Assembly (NCBI RefSeq): GCF_025961205.1
Contig: NZ_JAOQNH010000001.1
Span: forward strand, 3,062,001 to 3,126,000
DNA: 64,000 bases
Source: Azospirillum fermentarium
GTDB taxonomy: Bacteria > Pseudomonadota > Alphaproteobacteria > Azospirillales > Azospirillaceae
Direction of reading: 5' to 3'
How positions within the stretch are numbered: the first letter of the stretch is position 1; every line of letters begins with the position of its first letter. Positions 41,429 through 55,462 of this stretch are shown piece after piece. The position numbers and the translations under genes were made by a program. The notes beneath the pieces were generated by a model. That model ran no database searches, was not told the DNA's origin, and saw nothing but the letters and a program-made list of their open reading frames with translations.

Positions 41429-43066
41429 ATGACGGGCGAGCGGATCTACCTCTACGACACCACCCTGCGCGACGGGGCACAGACCCAGGACGTGGATTTC
41501 ACGGTCGCCGACAAGATCGCCATCGCCCGCGATCTCGACGCGCTGGGTATTGATTATGTGGAGGGCGGGTGGCCCGGTGCCAACCCGACCGACGACCAGT
41601 TCTTCGCCGATCCCCCGGCCTTTTCCCGCGCCATCTTCACCGCCTTCGGCATGACCCGCCGGCCGGGGCGCAGTGCCGCCAACGATCCCGGCCTGGCCGG
41701 GCTGTTCAACGCCCGCTGCGCCGCCGTGTGCATGGTGGGCAAGACGTGGGACTTTCACGTCGATGTGGCGCTGGGCATCCCGCGCGACGAGAACCTGGAG
41801 CTGATCCGCGACAGCGTTGCCGCCGCCCGCGCGGCCAAGGGAGAGGCGCTGTTCGACGCCGAACACTTTTTCGACGGCTACAAGCGCAACCCCGCCTATG
41901 CCGCGTCGTGCATCAAGGCGGCGTACGAGGCCGGCGCCCGCTGGGTCGTGCTGTGCGACACCAACGGCGGCACCCTGCCCCACGAGGTGGAGGCCATCGT
42001 CCGCGAGGTGGTCGGGACGCACGGCATCCCCGGCGACCGGCTGGGCATCCATTGCCACAACGACACGGAAAACGCCGTCGCCAATTCGCTGGCCGCCGTG
42101 CGGGCGGGGGCGCGGATGATCCAGGGCACGCTGAACGGCCTGGGCGAGCGCTGCGGCAACGCCAACCTCGTCTCCCTCATCCCCACGCTGATCCTGAAGA
42201 TGGGATTCCAGACGGGGGTGAAGGCCGAAGACCTGCCCCGCCTGACCGAGGTCAGCCGCAACCTGGACCGCATCCTCAACCGCGAATCCAACCGCCACGC
42301 CGCCTACGTCGGCGCCAGCGCCTTCGCCCACAAGGGCGGGCTGCACGTCTCGGCCATCGAGAAAGACCCCGACACCTATGAGCATGTCCGCCCCGACGCG
42401 GTGGGCAACCGCCGCCGCATCGTGGTGTCGGACCAGGCCGGGCGGTCCAACGTGCTGGCCCGCCTGCGCGATTTCGACATCCAGGACATCGACCCCGCCG
42501 ACCGCCGCATCGGGTCGCTGGTGGATCTGATCAAGCGCCGCGACACCGAGGGGTATGCGTACGACGCCGCGGAAGCCTCGCTGGAGCTGCTGATCCGCAG
42601 CCATTTCGGGTCGGTGCCCAGCTATTTCACCCTGGAACGCTTCTGGGTGACGGACGAGCGGCGCTACCGCCTGAACGGTGCCATGATCACCGAATCGGAA
42701 GCGGTGGTGAAGATGACCCTGCCCAACGACGATTCCCGCCTGGAAGCGGCGGAGGGCAACGGGCCGGTCAACGCGCTGGACAACGCGCTGCGCAAGGCGC
42801 TGGAGCCGTATTACCCGGCGTTAAAGGCCATCACGCTGACCGATTACCGCGTGCGCATCATCGCCAACGAACGGGGCGAACGGGTGGGCAGCGGCACCCG
42901 CCCGCGCGTGCTCATCACCACCCGCGACAGCGCCACCGGCAAGGAATGGGCGACGCTGGGCGTGTCCACCGATATCATCAACGCCTCCGTTGACGCCCTG
43001 CTCGACGCCTATGGCTTCAAGTTGCTGAAGGATGGGGTGGAGCCGTGGCGGGGCACCGCCCCCTGA
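41429..43066 (+). CDS. cimA: (R)-citramalate synthase
   Basis: This 545-residue enzyme of the LeuA/CimA family condenses pyruvate and acetyl-CoA to citramalate, a threonine-independent route to isoleucine. It has YLYDTTLRDGAQTQDVDFTVADKIAIA, the metal-binding HCHND motif (GIHCHNDTENAVAN), and the LeuA dimerisation domain at the C-terminus. The DGAQTQDVD start, YVEGGWPGANPTD and the C-terminal layout match CimA rather than 2-isopropylmalate synthase. The ATG at 41429 is used. It lies 43 bp before trmJ. Confidence 0.9.
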   Translation: MTGERIYLYDTTLRDGAQTQDVDFTVADKIAIARDLDALGIDYVEGGWPGANPTDDQFFADPPAFSRAIFTAFGMTRRPGRSAANDPGLAGLFNARCAAVCMVGKTWDFHVDVALGIPRDENLELIRDSVAAARAAKGEALFDAEHFFDGYKRNPAYAASCIKAAYEAGARWVVLCDTNGGTLPHEVEAIVREVVGTHGIPGDRLGIHCHNDTENAVANSLAAVRAGARMIQGTLNGLGERCGNANLVSLIPTLILKMGFQTGVKAEDLPRLTEVSRNLDRILNRESNRHAAYVGASAFAHKGGLHVSAIEKDPDTYEHVRPDAVGNRRRIVVSDQAGRSNVLARLRDFDIQDIDPADRRIGSLVDLIKRRDTEGYAYDAAEASLELLIRSHFGSVPSYFTLERFWVTDERRYRLNGAMITESEAVVKMTLPNDDSRLEAAEGNGPVNALDNALRKALEPYYPALKAITLTDYRVRIIANERGERVGSGTRPRVLITTRDSATGKEWATLGVSTDIINASVDALLDAYGFKLLKDGVEPWRGTAP

Positions 43067-43109
43067 CCCCCGTTCCCGCATCTTCCGCTGTCACCCGTAT
43101 CGGCCTGTC

Positions 43110-43916
43110 ATGACCTCCGGCAAAGATCCCAACCGCCCGTCCATTCTGGGCGGCCCCACCGTCATCCTGGTTCATCCCCAGATGGGGGAGAACATCGGCG
43201 CCTGCGCCCGCGCCATGCTGAACTGCGGCCTGACCGACCTGCGTCTGGTCAAGCCGCGCGACGGCTGGCCCAACGAGAAGGCGGTGTCCGCCTCCTCCGG
43301 TGCCGACATGGTGCTGGAAAACGCCACGCTCTACGAGACCACCGCCGAGGCGGTGGCGGATCTGGAGGTGGTGTACGCCACCACCGTGCGCACCCGCGGC
43401 ATGATCCAGGAATTCGTCACCCCCCGCGTGGCCGCCACCGAAATGCGCGGCCATTACGCCGCCGGGCACAAGGTGGGCATCCTGTTCGGGCCGGAACGCA
43501 CCGGGCTGGTCAACGACGACCTGACGCTGGCCCACCGGCTGATCACCGTGCCGCTCAACCCCTCCTTCTCCTCGCTCAACCTGGGGCAGGCGGTGCTGCT
43601 GATGGGGTACGAGTGGTTCCAGACCGGCGAGATCCCGCCCGACCGGGTGCTGCACACCGGCGCCACCCGCCCGGCGACCAAGGCGGAACTGCTGAACTTC
43701 TTCGATCATCTGGAAGGCAAGCTGGACACCACCGGCTTCTTCACCACCCCGGAAAAGCGCCCGTCCATGATCCGCACCATCCGCAACGCGTTCGAGCGCA
43801 TGCAGATGACCGAGCAGGAGGTCCGCACCTTCCACGGCATCCTGACCGCGCTCACCGGGCGGCCCAAGGTGTCGCGCCGTGACGGCGGGGACGGCAACGG
43901 CGAGGGCCAGGGCTGA
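43110..43916 (+). CDS. trmJ: TrmJ, tRNA (Cm32/Um32) 2'-O-methyltransferase
   Basis: This 268-residue SPOUT methyltransferase has GPTVILVHPQMGENIGACARAMLNCGL at the N-terminus. The SAM-binding knot follows (VGILFGPERTGLVNDDLTLAHR, LITVPLNPSFSSLNLGQAVLLMGYEW). The helical C-terminal extension (PEKRPSMIRTIRNAFERMQM) is typical of TrmJ. It methylates position 32 of the anticodon loop. It is followed by a strong terminator and converges on an acetyltransferase gene. Confidence 0.92.
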   Translation: MTSGKDPNRPSILGGPTVILVHPQMGENIGACARAMLNCGLTDLRLVKPRDGWPNEKAVSASSGADMVLENATLYETTAEAVADLEVVYATTVRTRGMIQEFVTPRVAATEMRGHYAAGHKVGILFGPERTGLVNDDLTLAHRLITVPLNPSFSSLNLGQAVLLMGYEWFQTGEIPPDRVLHTGATRPATKAELLNFFDHLEGKLDTTGFFTTPEKRPSMIRTIRNAFERMQMTEQEVRTFHGILTALTGRPKVSRRDGGDGNGEGQG

Positions 43917-43936
43917 GCGGAGCCCGCCCCCAACGG

Positions 43937-43968
43937 AAAAGCCCCTTCCCGGCGGGAAGGGGCTTTTT
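43937..43968 (+). terminator. Bidirectional terminator between trmJ and the acetyltransferase gene
   Basis: AAAAGCCCCTTCCC at 43937-43950 pairs with GGGAAGGGGCTTTT at 43954-43967 around a GGC loop, followed by another T. The A and T flanks on both sides let it serve both converging genes. Confidence 0.9.
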
Positions 43969-43971
43969 GTT

Positions 43972-44583
43972 TTACGCAACCACCCGGTTGGCGGCGGCCC
44001 GGCTCATGGCGACCCACAGGCCGCCGGCCGGCCGGCTTTCGGTCAGACCGCCTGACGGAACGGGAAACCCGGCGTCAACCGCCTCGGCCCTCCCCACCAT
44101 GCCGGTGACGCCGGTCAGGGCACCCGGCACCATCTCCAGCCCCAGGAACCGGTCGAGATCCACCGGCCCCGGCAGCGACATCCCCAGCGTCAGGCCGCGG
44201 GTGAAGCCGAACCGGTTGTAATAGGGCGCATCCCCGACCAGCAGCACGGCCCGGTGGCCCGCCGCCGCGGCCTTGTTCAGGCTCATGCGGATCAGCTTGC
44301 TGCCCAGCCCGCCGCCCTGCCAGTGGGGGGCCACGGCGATGGGGCCCAGCAGCAGGGCCGGCGTGGTCCCGCCGATGGTCACCGGCCAATAGCGGATGGT
44401 GCCTTCCAGGGTTTCGTTGCCGTCCTCGTCATGGTCGATGGCGACGAGGCACAGATCCTTCACCGGTTCCACGCCGTCGCGCAGCCGATAGGCGGTCTTG
44501 GTGAAACGGCCAGGGCCGAACGCCTTGTCGAGCAGGGCTTCGATGGCGGCAGCGTGCTGCGGCCCTTCGGTCGTGATGATCAT
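43972..44583 (-). CDS. GNAT-family N-acetyltransferase (YhbS-like)
   Basis: This 203-residue enzyme has a GNAT core with the acetyl-CoA motif A at VAPHWQGGGLGSKLIRMSLNKA (Q-x-x-G-x-G). DAPYYNRFGFTRG, a YhbS-type segment, follows. The start MIITTEGPQHAAAIEALLDKAFG at 44583 begins the domain; the open frame further upstream has no signal. The substrate is unknown. The converging terminator is shared with trmJ. Confidence 0.82.
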   Translation of the reverse strand: MIITTEGPQHAAAIEALLDKAFGPGRFTKTAYRLRDGVEPVKDLCLVAIDHDEDGNETLEGTIRYWPVTIGGTTPALLLGPIAVAPHWQGGGLGSKLIRMSLNKAAAAGHRAVLLVGDAPYYNRFGFTRGLTLGMSLPGPVDLDRFLGLEMVPGALTGVTGMVGRAEAVDAGFPVPSGGLTESRPAGGLWVAMSRAAANRVVA

Positions 44584-44834
44584 CGGTACGGGTCTCCCGG
44601 CGTTCGGGGAAGAGGAAGGGGGACGAAGCCGCGCCTTCAGCCGGACGGAGACGGATGGTGAGGGGATCAGCCCTGACCGAAGCTCCCGGCGTCTGCACGC
44701 GACCCAAGGACCGCCGCGCCCGCGCTGAGCGCGGCGTGCGTACGTCGTCGGATGCGTATGGAATGCAGACGCAGCATGGACCGATCTTTCGGTCGTTTCG
44801 GGGAAGCCTGATATAACAGCTTCGTGACAGCCCT

Positions 44835-45731
44835 TCAATGGCCTCTATGACGTTCGGCGGCGCGGGGGAGATCTTCGCTTTTTGCCGGGCGGCCCATGAC
44901 CGGCTGGGCCGGGCGGGCCGCCCAATCCTCCACACCGTAGCGGGCCAGGATCGCCGCCAGCGCCCCGCTGGACCGCAGACGGGCGATGCCGGCGTCCAGC
45001 AGCCCCACATAACCGCTGGCCCGTGGATCGACGGGGGAAAAGGCGATGTAGACCGGCACCGCCGCGCCGATCTCCACCACCGCCACATCGCCCTGCAGGC
45101 CCATGTCGGTGATGGCCTGAGACAGGACGGCGGCGGAATCCAGCACGGCATCCACCTGCCCCGCCATCAGCCGGCGCAGGTTGGCGGCGATCACATCCTC
45201 GCCGCGGGCCGACACCACGCGGCCCGATCCGGCGTTCTCCTCCTCCCGCAGATAGGCGTCCAGGGGGCCATTGTCGTAGGTGTAGCCCATGGCCACCCCC
45301 AGCCGCAGCCCGCGCAGGGAGTCCGGCCCGGTGTACCGGAACCCCGCCCCCGCCGCCAGCCGGGCGGCGGGCAGGGCCAGCGCGTTGATCTGCATGCCCA
45401 CGGGTTCGCGCCCGAAGACCAGATCCCGGCCATCGGTGACCGTCGCCCCGATGGCGCCGCCGAACAGGCCACGGCGCACCCCTTCCAGCGCCCGCGGCCA
45501 GGGGAGAAGGCGGTAATCCACCGTGTGCCCGGCCGTGGCGAAGACGGCACGGGCCATTTCGACCACATAGCCGGGCTCCTCGGAATCGGGTTCGCAGGTG
45601 TACGGACACCACAGGTCCGAGCGCAGGGACACCACATCGCCCCGCACCGGTGCCGCCGCCAGGATGCCCAGCAGCGCCACCAGCAGCCCGGCCGCCGTCA
45701 GCCTCTTCACCGCCCGTGCCCCTGCCGCCAT
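44835..45731 (-). CDS. Periplasmic solute-binding protein, family 3
   Basis: This 298-residue protein has a clear signal peptide (RLTAAGLLVALLGILAAAPVRG) and the family 3 two-lobed fold. Visible strands include DLWCPYTCEPDSEEPGYVVEMARAVF at the start of the mature protein and LRGLRLGVAMGYTYDNG in the hinge region. Such proteins bind amino acids or sense ligands for signalling. No permease or ATPase is adjacent. The ATG at 45731 was chosen because GGGGA lies eight bases upstream; an ATG five codons earlier is possible. An IS lies about 156 bp upstream of its start. Confidence 0.72.
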   Translation of the reverse strand: MAAGARAVKRLTAAGLLVALLGILAAAPVRGDVVSLRSDLWCPYTCEPDSEEPGYVVEMARAVFATAGHTVDYRLLPWPRALEGVRRGLFGGAIGATVTDGRDLVFGREPVGMQINALALPAARLAAGAGFRYTGPDSLRGLRLGVAMGYTYDNGPLDAYLREEENAGSGRVVSARGEDVIAANLRRLMAGQVDAVLDSAAVLSQAITDMGLQGDVAVVEIGAAVPVYIAFSPVDPRASGYVGLLDAGIARLRSSGALAAILARYGVEDWAARPAQPVMGRPAKSEDLPRAAERHRGH

Positions 45732-45883
45732 CGACCGAATCCCCATGCCCCTGCCCGCGGCGCTCCCGACGCGCCGCCGATCTTGCGTGGACCGGCTTAT
45801 GTTGTGCATTAGTAATTGTTATTACGCACCGCTTCCAATTGACACACCCCCGTGCCCACACCACCAAAGGGGGGACCGGCGCA

Positions 45884-45902
45884 TTAGCAGGGCGCGGAAA
45901 AA
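45884..45902 (+). repeat. TTAG target duplication and left inverted repeat of the IS
   Basis: TTAG at 45884-45887 is one copy of the 4-bp target duplication. CAGGGCGCGGAAAAA at 45888-45902 is the left terminal inverted repeat, matched exactly on the opposite strand at the right end. Confidence 0.9.
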
Positions 45903-45967
45903 GGCTATGCCCGGCTGGCCGGTCGTGATTCTCTCATTTCGTAGAGAATGAGGCCGGCGAGGGGGCG

Positions 45968-47044
45968 ATGCGGGGTTCGGACGAACGCAGCGAGGGTCTG
46001 TTCAGCTACGTGAGCTGTGAGGCTCGGGTTCCGGCCAACCACCCGTTGCGGGCGATCCGGGCCATCGTGGATGAAGCGCTGGAGGTGATGTCGCCAGCCT
46101 TCGAGGGTCTGTACTCGAAGATCGGGCGGCCGTCGATCGCACCGGAGAAGCTGCTGCGGGCGCTGCTGCTCCAGGCCTTCTACTCGGTGCGCTCGGAACG
46201 CCAGTTGATGGAGCAGCTTGATTACAACCTGCTGTTCCGCTGGTTCGTCGGGCTGTCGATGGACGCCCCGGTGTGGGACGTGACGGTCTTCACCAAGAAC
46301 CGTGAGCGTTTGCTGGCGGGGGATGTGGCGGCCACGTTCCTGGCCACCGTGCTGGATCAGCCGCGGGTCAAGGCGCTGCTGTCGGACGAGCACTTCTCGG
46401 TGGACGGCACGCTGATCGAGGCGTGGGCCAGCGTGAAGAGCTTCCGGCCCAAAGATGGCAGCGGTGAGCCGCCGGGGCCGGGCCGCAACGGCGAGCGCGA
46501 CTTTCACGGTGAGAAACGGTCCAACGAAACGCATGCCTCCACAACCGATCCCGAGGCGCGTCTCTACCGCAAGGGCAACGGGCAGCCGGCGAAGCTGGCC
46601 TTCATGGGCCACGCGCTGATGGAGAACCGCCATGCTCTGGTGGTGGATGTCCGGCTGACGGCGGCTACGGGCTTGGCCGAACGCGAGGCGGCGGTGTCGA
46701 TGGTCGAGGCCATCTCCGGCTGCCACCGCATCACGCTGGGCGCCGACAAGGCTTACGACACCAAGGATTTCGTGGCGAACATGCGCCGCCTGGGCGCCAC
46801 CCCGCACGTTGCCCAGAACACCAGCAACCGCCGCTCAGCCATTGATGGCCGGACCACCCGTCACCCCGGCTATGCCGTGTCCTTGCGCATCCGCAAGCGG
46901 ATCGAGGAGGTCTTCGGCTGGATCAAGGGGGCGGGGCTGCGCAAGACCCGCCACCGCGGCACCGCCCGCGTCGGTTGGATGTTCACGCTGACTGCCGCCG
47001 CCTATAACCTGATCCGTCTGCCCAAGCTGCTGACAACGGCATAA
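45968..47044 (+). CDS. IS5-family transposase
   Basis: This 358-residue DDE transposase shows its catalytic residues in context: D146 (SVDGTLIEAWAS), D260 (LGADKAYDTKDF) and E313 or E314 (RIEEVFGWIKG). The N-terminal GLFSYVSCEARVPANHPLRAI and RPSIAPEKLLRALLLQAFYSVRSERQLMEQL match the IS5-type layout. The ATG at 45968 follows a GAGGGGG ribosome-binding site. It is uninterrupted. The 147-bp tail after the stop includes a third end-like sequence. Confidence 0.92.
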   Translation: MRGSDERSEGLFSYVSCEARVPANHPLRAIRAIVDEALEVMSPAFEGLYSKIGRPSIAPEKLLRALLLQAFYSVRSERQLMEQLDYNLLFRWFVGLSMDAPVWDVTVFTKNRERLLAGDVAATFLATVLDQPRVKALLSDEHFSVDGTLIEAWASVKSFRPKDGSGEPPGPGRNGERDFHGEKRSNETHASTTDPEARLYRKGNGQPAKLAFMGHALMENRHALVVDVRLTAATGLAEREAAVSMVEAISGCHRITLGADKAYDTKDFVANMRRLGATPHVAQNTSNRRSAIDGRTTRHPGYAVSLRIRKRIEEVFGWIKGAGLRKTRHRGTARVGWMFTLTAAAYNLIRLPKLLTTA

Positions 47045-47084
47045 TCATCCCGGAGTCCGCCTGAATGGCGGCTCCAGGAGCCTG

Positions 47085-47101
47085 AGGGCGCGGAAAAAGG
47101 C
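47085..47101 (+). repeat. Internal third copy of the IS end sequence
   Basis: AGGGCGCGGAAAAAGGC is identical over 17 bases, and in the same orientation, to positions 45889-45905 at the left end. With the right inverted repeat it bounds a 107-bp unit resembling a miniature element nested in the IS tail. The outermost base differs (G instead of C). Confidence 0.75.
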
Positions 47102-47176
47102 GCCATCCAGACCAAAACAGGCCCCGAAAACACCATTTCCAAGCTTCAGCGGAGACAATGCCACCGCATCGGTCCG

Positions 47177-47195
47177 TTTTTCCGCGCCCTGTTAG
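47177..47195 (+). repeat. Right inverted repeat of the IS and TTAG target duplication
   Basis: TTTTTCCGCGCCCTG at 47177-47191 is the exact reverse complement of the left repeat, followed by TTAG at 47192-47195, the second copy of the 4-bp target duplication. Confidence 0.9.
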
Positions 47196-47222
47196 GCGGT
47201 CCTTAACCGTTCCGGCGGTCCC

Positions 47223-48488
47223 ATGGTTGGAAACGTGCTTTTCCGTCCGGTGCTTCCCGTGATCCACCCTGCCCACCCCTCCCCGTCCACCACGCTCCCG
47301 GCCCTGCCGGCGCCATTGGATTCCGTCCCGGCGGATCATGGCCATGAGGACGGCGGCAGCGCAGGGCTGGAACCCGAGGCGCTGGATTACCTGTTCGCCG
47401 ACGCAGCATCGGCACCGGCATCCCCCGCCGCCCTGCCGGTTCCCGCCGGCCCCATGGCGGCCACCCCGGCGGCGGATGGCAGCGTCCGCGCCGCCCTGGC
47501 CCGCAAGCTGTGCCGGCTGCTGCCCGGCCTGCCCGCCGACACCCGCTCCGCCGCCACCCAGGCCGTGTGCCGCACGCTGGAGGCGCTGGCCCGCGACCAC
47601 ATCGTCCATGTGCGCGCGGCGTTGGCCTCCGCCATCAAGGACGTGGCGTGCGCGCCGCCGCCGGTGGTGCGGCAGTTGGCCCAGGATGTGGAGCGGACGG
47701 TGGCCGAACCGATCCTGCGCTGCTGCGCCGCCCTGCCCGACCGCGACCTGCTGGACATCATCGCCGCCCATCCGGCGGGGTGGGCGCTGGCCGCCATCGC
47801 CGGGCGGGCACGGGTCAACGGGCCGGTGTCCTCGGCCATCGCCGGGGCGGGCGATGCGGCGGCCACCGGCATTCTGCTGGACAACACCGGAGCCATCATC
47901 CCCGAACCGGTGCTGGAACGGCTGACGAGCGAGGCCCGCCATCACCCCGATTGGGGGGACAAGCTGGCCCGCCGCCCGGCCTTTCCCCCGCGGCTGGCGG
48001 TGAAGCTGGCGGCCTTCGTGGACCGCGCGGTGGTGGAGGCGCTGAAGGCCCGCCCCGATTTCGACGACGCCACGGTGGCTGAAATCGCCGTCACGGTCCG
48101 CCGCCGGGTGGACTGGATCGAAAGCCGCGACCCGGCGGAGGGGCCGGAACGGCGCGCGGTGCGGCTGCACCGTCTGGGCCGGCTGGACGAGGCGTCCATC
48201 GGCGATGCCCTGTCGTGGGACGAGGCCGGATTCGTCCATGCCGCCCTGGCGCTGGCGTCGGGGGTGGACCCGGCGGTGGTCACCCGCATCCTGGAATCGG
48301 GAAATCCGCGGGCGGTCACGGCGCTGGTGTGGCGCTGCGGATTTGGCATGCGCTGCGCCATGATGGTGCAGGCGCGGGTGGCGCGCATCGCCCCGCGGTC
48401 GATGCTGAACGCCCGCATGGGGACCGAGTTTCCCCTGTCCCCCGCGGACATGCGCCGGTCACTGGCCCATTACGGGGCCATGTGCTGA
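47223..48488 (+). CDS. DUF2336 family protein
   Basis: This 421-residue protein has a disordered Pro/Ala-rich N-terminus (about residues 1-85). A helical repeat region of the DUF2336 type found in alphaproteobacteria follows (VRAALARKLCRLLPGLPADTR, then DHIVHVRAALASAIKDVA and VERTVAEPILRCCAALPDRDLLDIIAAH). The helices suggest a HEAT-like scaffold. Function is unknown. The IS ends 31 bp before this start, so the native promoter has probably been displaced; expression may depend on the IS. No strong ribosome-binding site was seen. Confidence 0.75.
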   Translation: MVGNVLFRPVLPVIHPAHPSPSTTLPALPAPLDSVPADHGHEDGGSAGLEPEALDYLFADAASAPASPAALPVPAGPMAATPAADGSVRAALARKLCRLLPGLPADTRSAATQAVCRTLEALARDHIVHVRAALASAIKDVACAPPPVVRQLAQDVERTVAEPILRCCAALPDRDLLDIIAAHPAGWALAAIAGRARVNGPVSSAIAGAGDAAATGILLDNTGAIIPEPVLERLTSEARHHPDWGDKLARRPAFPPRLAVKLAAFVDRAVVEALKARPDFDDATVAEIAVTVRRRVDWIESRDPAEGPERRAVRLHRLGRLDEASIGDALSWDEAGFVHAALALASGVDPAVVTRILESGNPRAVTALVWRCGFGMRCAMMVQARVARIAPRSMLNARMGTEFPLSPADMRRSLAHYGAMC

Positions 48489-48500
48489 CCGGAACCGGGC

Positions 48501-48905
48501 TTACTGGATCGGCGGTGCCATGGCGCGGCGCAGTTCTTCCTCGGACTGCTCGCGCACCGGGGTGACGATTTCCTCGTTGGACCCGGCGGGGCTGAAGACG
48601 GCGACCGCCTGATTGCGGGTTTCCAGGCACGCGGCGCGGCGGGCCTCCAGATCGGGATCGTCGGAACCGCCGCCGGGCAGCAGCGACAACAGCCACGGGC
48701 GCTTGATCTCCCCGTCCGGCAGGGATGAGGCCGCGTAGTTCAGCAGCGGGCGGCAGGCGCTCTGGGCCTGGAGCAGCGGCACATCCACCACCGGCGCCGC
48801 CTTCAGCGCGGCGTGGTAATCGGCCACGGTCTGGGCCTGCGCCGGCAGGGCGGCCAAGAGTCCCAGGCCGAAAAGCGCGGCGCCGGCAGTTGCGAGGCGA
48901 GACAT
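48501..48905 (-). CDS. Secreted hypothetical protein
   Basis: This 134-residue protein has a signal peptide (MSRLATAGAALFGLGLLAALPAQAQ) with a clear AQA cleavage site. The mature domain of about 110 residues has two cysteines (SACRPLLNYA, AACLETRNQ) that could form a disulfide. No family is recognised. AAGGAG eight bases upstream sets the ATG at 48905. It converges on the DUF2336 gene with a 12-bp gap and diverges from mdh. Confidence 0.65.
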   Translation of the reverse strand: MSRLATAGAALFGLGLLAALPAQAQTVADYHAALKAAPVVDVPLLQAQSACRPLLNYAASSLPDGEIKRPWLLSLLPGGGSDDPDLEARRAACLETRNQAVAVFSPAGSNEEIVTPVREQSEEELRRAMAPPIQ

Positions 48906-49057
48906 CCTCTTTCTCCTTTTTGGTATGACCACGGGTCATATAAAGCGCTACAGCGTAGCATTTTGGAACGATTTATCGGAATTGATACCTCGTTCCTGTT
49001 CCGTGCGCCCTTCCGCCCTTGCCCTGAACACGGATTCGCGGTACGAAGCCGGCCTAA

Positions 49058-50113
<1,056 letters not shown>

Positions 50114-50222
50114 TAAGGCGCTCCATCCCCTTTTGCCCGTCAGGGGGGATACGTCAAGGGACCATCATGGGTGCGGACGGTTGAACCTCCCGCCCATGGT
50201 GGTACACTGGCGCCGGCTCGGC

Positions 50223-50253
50223 TTGACGAACGGATTAGAACCGTTCGTACAAA
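50223..50253 (+). promoter_or_regulatory. Inverted repeat overlapping a candidate promoter before sucC
   Basis: TTGACG at 50223-50228 is a good -35 box with CGTACA or TACAAA as a weak -10 about 17 bp on. Between and overlapping them, ACGAACGG (50226-50233) and CCGTTCGT (50241-50248) form a perfect 8-bp inverted repeat with a 7-base spacer. The position suits a repressor operator for sucCDAB; a hairpin role is also possible. Confidence 0.5.
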
Positions 50254-50325
50254 GGCTGTGCCGCGCGGCGTAGTCCCCCGCGTCCTGCCATCGTCAGCCG
50301 ACCTAATAAACAAGATGGACGCCCA

Positions 50326-51522
<1,197 letters not shown>

Positions 51523-51523
51523 G

Positions 51524-52399
51524 ATGGCTGTTCTCGTTAATTCCAATACGAAGGTCATCTGCCAGGGCTTCACCGGCGCCCAGGGCACCTTCCACTCCGA
51601 ACAGGCCATCGCCTACGGCACCAAGATGGTCGGCGGCGTGACCCCCGGCAAGGGCGGTTCCAAGCACCTCGACCTGCCGGTGTTCGACACCGTGGCCGAC
51701 GCGGTGGAAAAGACCGGCGCCAACGCCTCCGTGATCTATGTGCCGCCTCCCTTTGCGGCCGACGCGATCCTGGAAGCCATCGACGCGGAAATCCCGCTGG
51801 TGGTCTGCATCACCGAAGGCATCCCGGTGCTGGACATGGTGCGCGTGAAGCGCGCGCTCGCCAACTCCGCCACCCGCCTGATCGGGCCGAACTGCCCCGG
51901 CATCATCACGCCGGACGAATGCAAGATCGGCATCATGCCCGGCCACATCCACAAGCGTGGCAAGATCGGCATCGTGTCGCGTTCGGGCACGCTGACCTAT
52001 GAAGCCGTGGCGCAGACCACCGCGGCCGGCCTGGGTCAGACCACCTGCATCGGCATCGGCGGCGACCCCGTCAACGGCACCAACTTCGTCGATTCCCTCC
52101 AGCTCTTCCTGGACGACCCGGAGACCGAGGGCATCATCATGATCGGCGAAATCGGTGGCGACGCCGAGGTCAAGGGCGCCCAGTTCATCAAGGATTCGGG
52201 CACCAAGAAGCCGGTGGTCGGCTTCATCGCCGGGCGTACCGCTCCTCCGGGCCGCCGCATGGGCCATGCCGGTGCGGTGGTGTCGGGCGGCAACGACACC
52301 GCCGACTTCAAGATCGACTTCATGAAGAGCGTGGGCATCGCCGTGGCGGACAGCCCGGCAAGCCTCGGCTCGACCATGCTGAAGGTCATGAAGGGCTGA
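51524..52399 (+). CDS. sucD: Succinyl-CoA synthetase alpha subunit
   Basis: This 291-residue alpha subunit has the CoA-binding N-terminus ([23 protein letters not shown]) and the phospho-histidine loop near the end ([17 protein letters not shown]). It carries the phosphoryl group from succinyl phosphate to the nucleotide bound by SucC. The spacing from sucC (one base) implies strict co-translation. A 127-bp gap with a hairpin precedes sucA. Confidence 0.96.
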   Translation: MAVLVNSNTKVICQGFTGAQGTFHSEQAIAYGTKMVGGVTPGKGGSKHLDLPVFDTVADAVEKTGANASVIYVPPPFAADAILEAIDAEIPLVVCITEGIPVLDMVRVKRALANSATRLIGPNCPGIITPDECKIGIMPGHIHKRGKIGIVSRSGTLTYEAVAQTTAAGLGQTTCIGIGGDPVNGTNFVDSLQLFLDDPETEGIIMIGEIGGDAEVKGAQFIKDSGTKKPVVGFIAGRTAPPGRRMGHAGAVVSGGNDTADFKIDFMKSVGIAVADSPASLGSTMLKVMKG

Positions 52400-52445
52400 T
52401 GGCGATGGCGCGGAAGACACCCTCTTCCGCGCCGTTCCATTTGCG

Positions 52446-52475
52446 GGCGCCGCCCTACGCTGGCGGCGCCTGTTT
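52446..52475 (+). terminator. Hairpin between sucD and sucA, possible partial terminator
   Basis: A perfect 9-bp stem (GGCGCCGCC with GGCGGCGCC, 52446-52470) has a 7-base loop and is followed by TGTTT. The short, broken T-run suggests attenuation or RNA processing that would lower sucA relative to sucCD rather than full termination. Confidence 0.5.
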
Positions 52476-52526
52476 CACGTCAACGGACGCAAAAGGGAAC
52501 CGGGCGCTTTCGCCCGAGGCAAAACC

Positions 52527-55424
<2,898 letters not shown>

Positions 55425-55462
55425 CGTCACGCCCAAGTAAAAAAGAAAGCTAAGAGGAACAC

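Larger units (their letters stand above)
45888..47191 (+). mobile_element. Complete IS5-family insertion sequence (1,304 bp)
   Basis: The element is bounded by 15-bp perfect terminal inverted repeats and flanked by a direct TTAG duplication, the YTAR-type target of the IS5 group. It contains a single intact transposase gene. It lies between the solute-binding protein gene and a DUF2336 gene, 31 bp before the latter's start, and interrupts neither. Both ends, the coding frame and the target duplication are intact, which suggests a recent, possibly active insertion. Confidence 0.9.
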
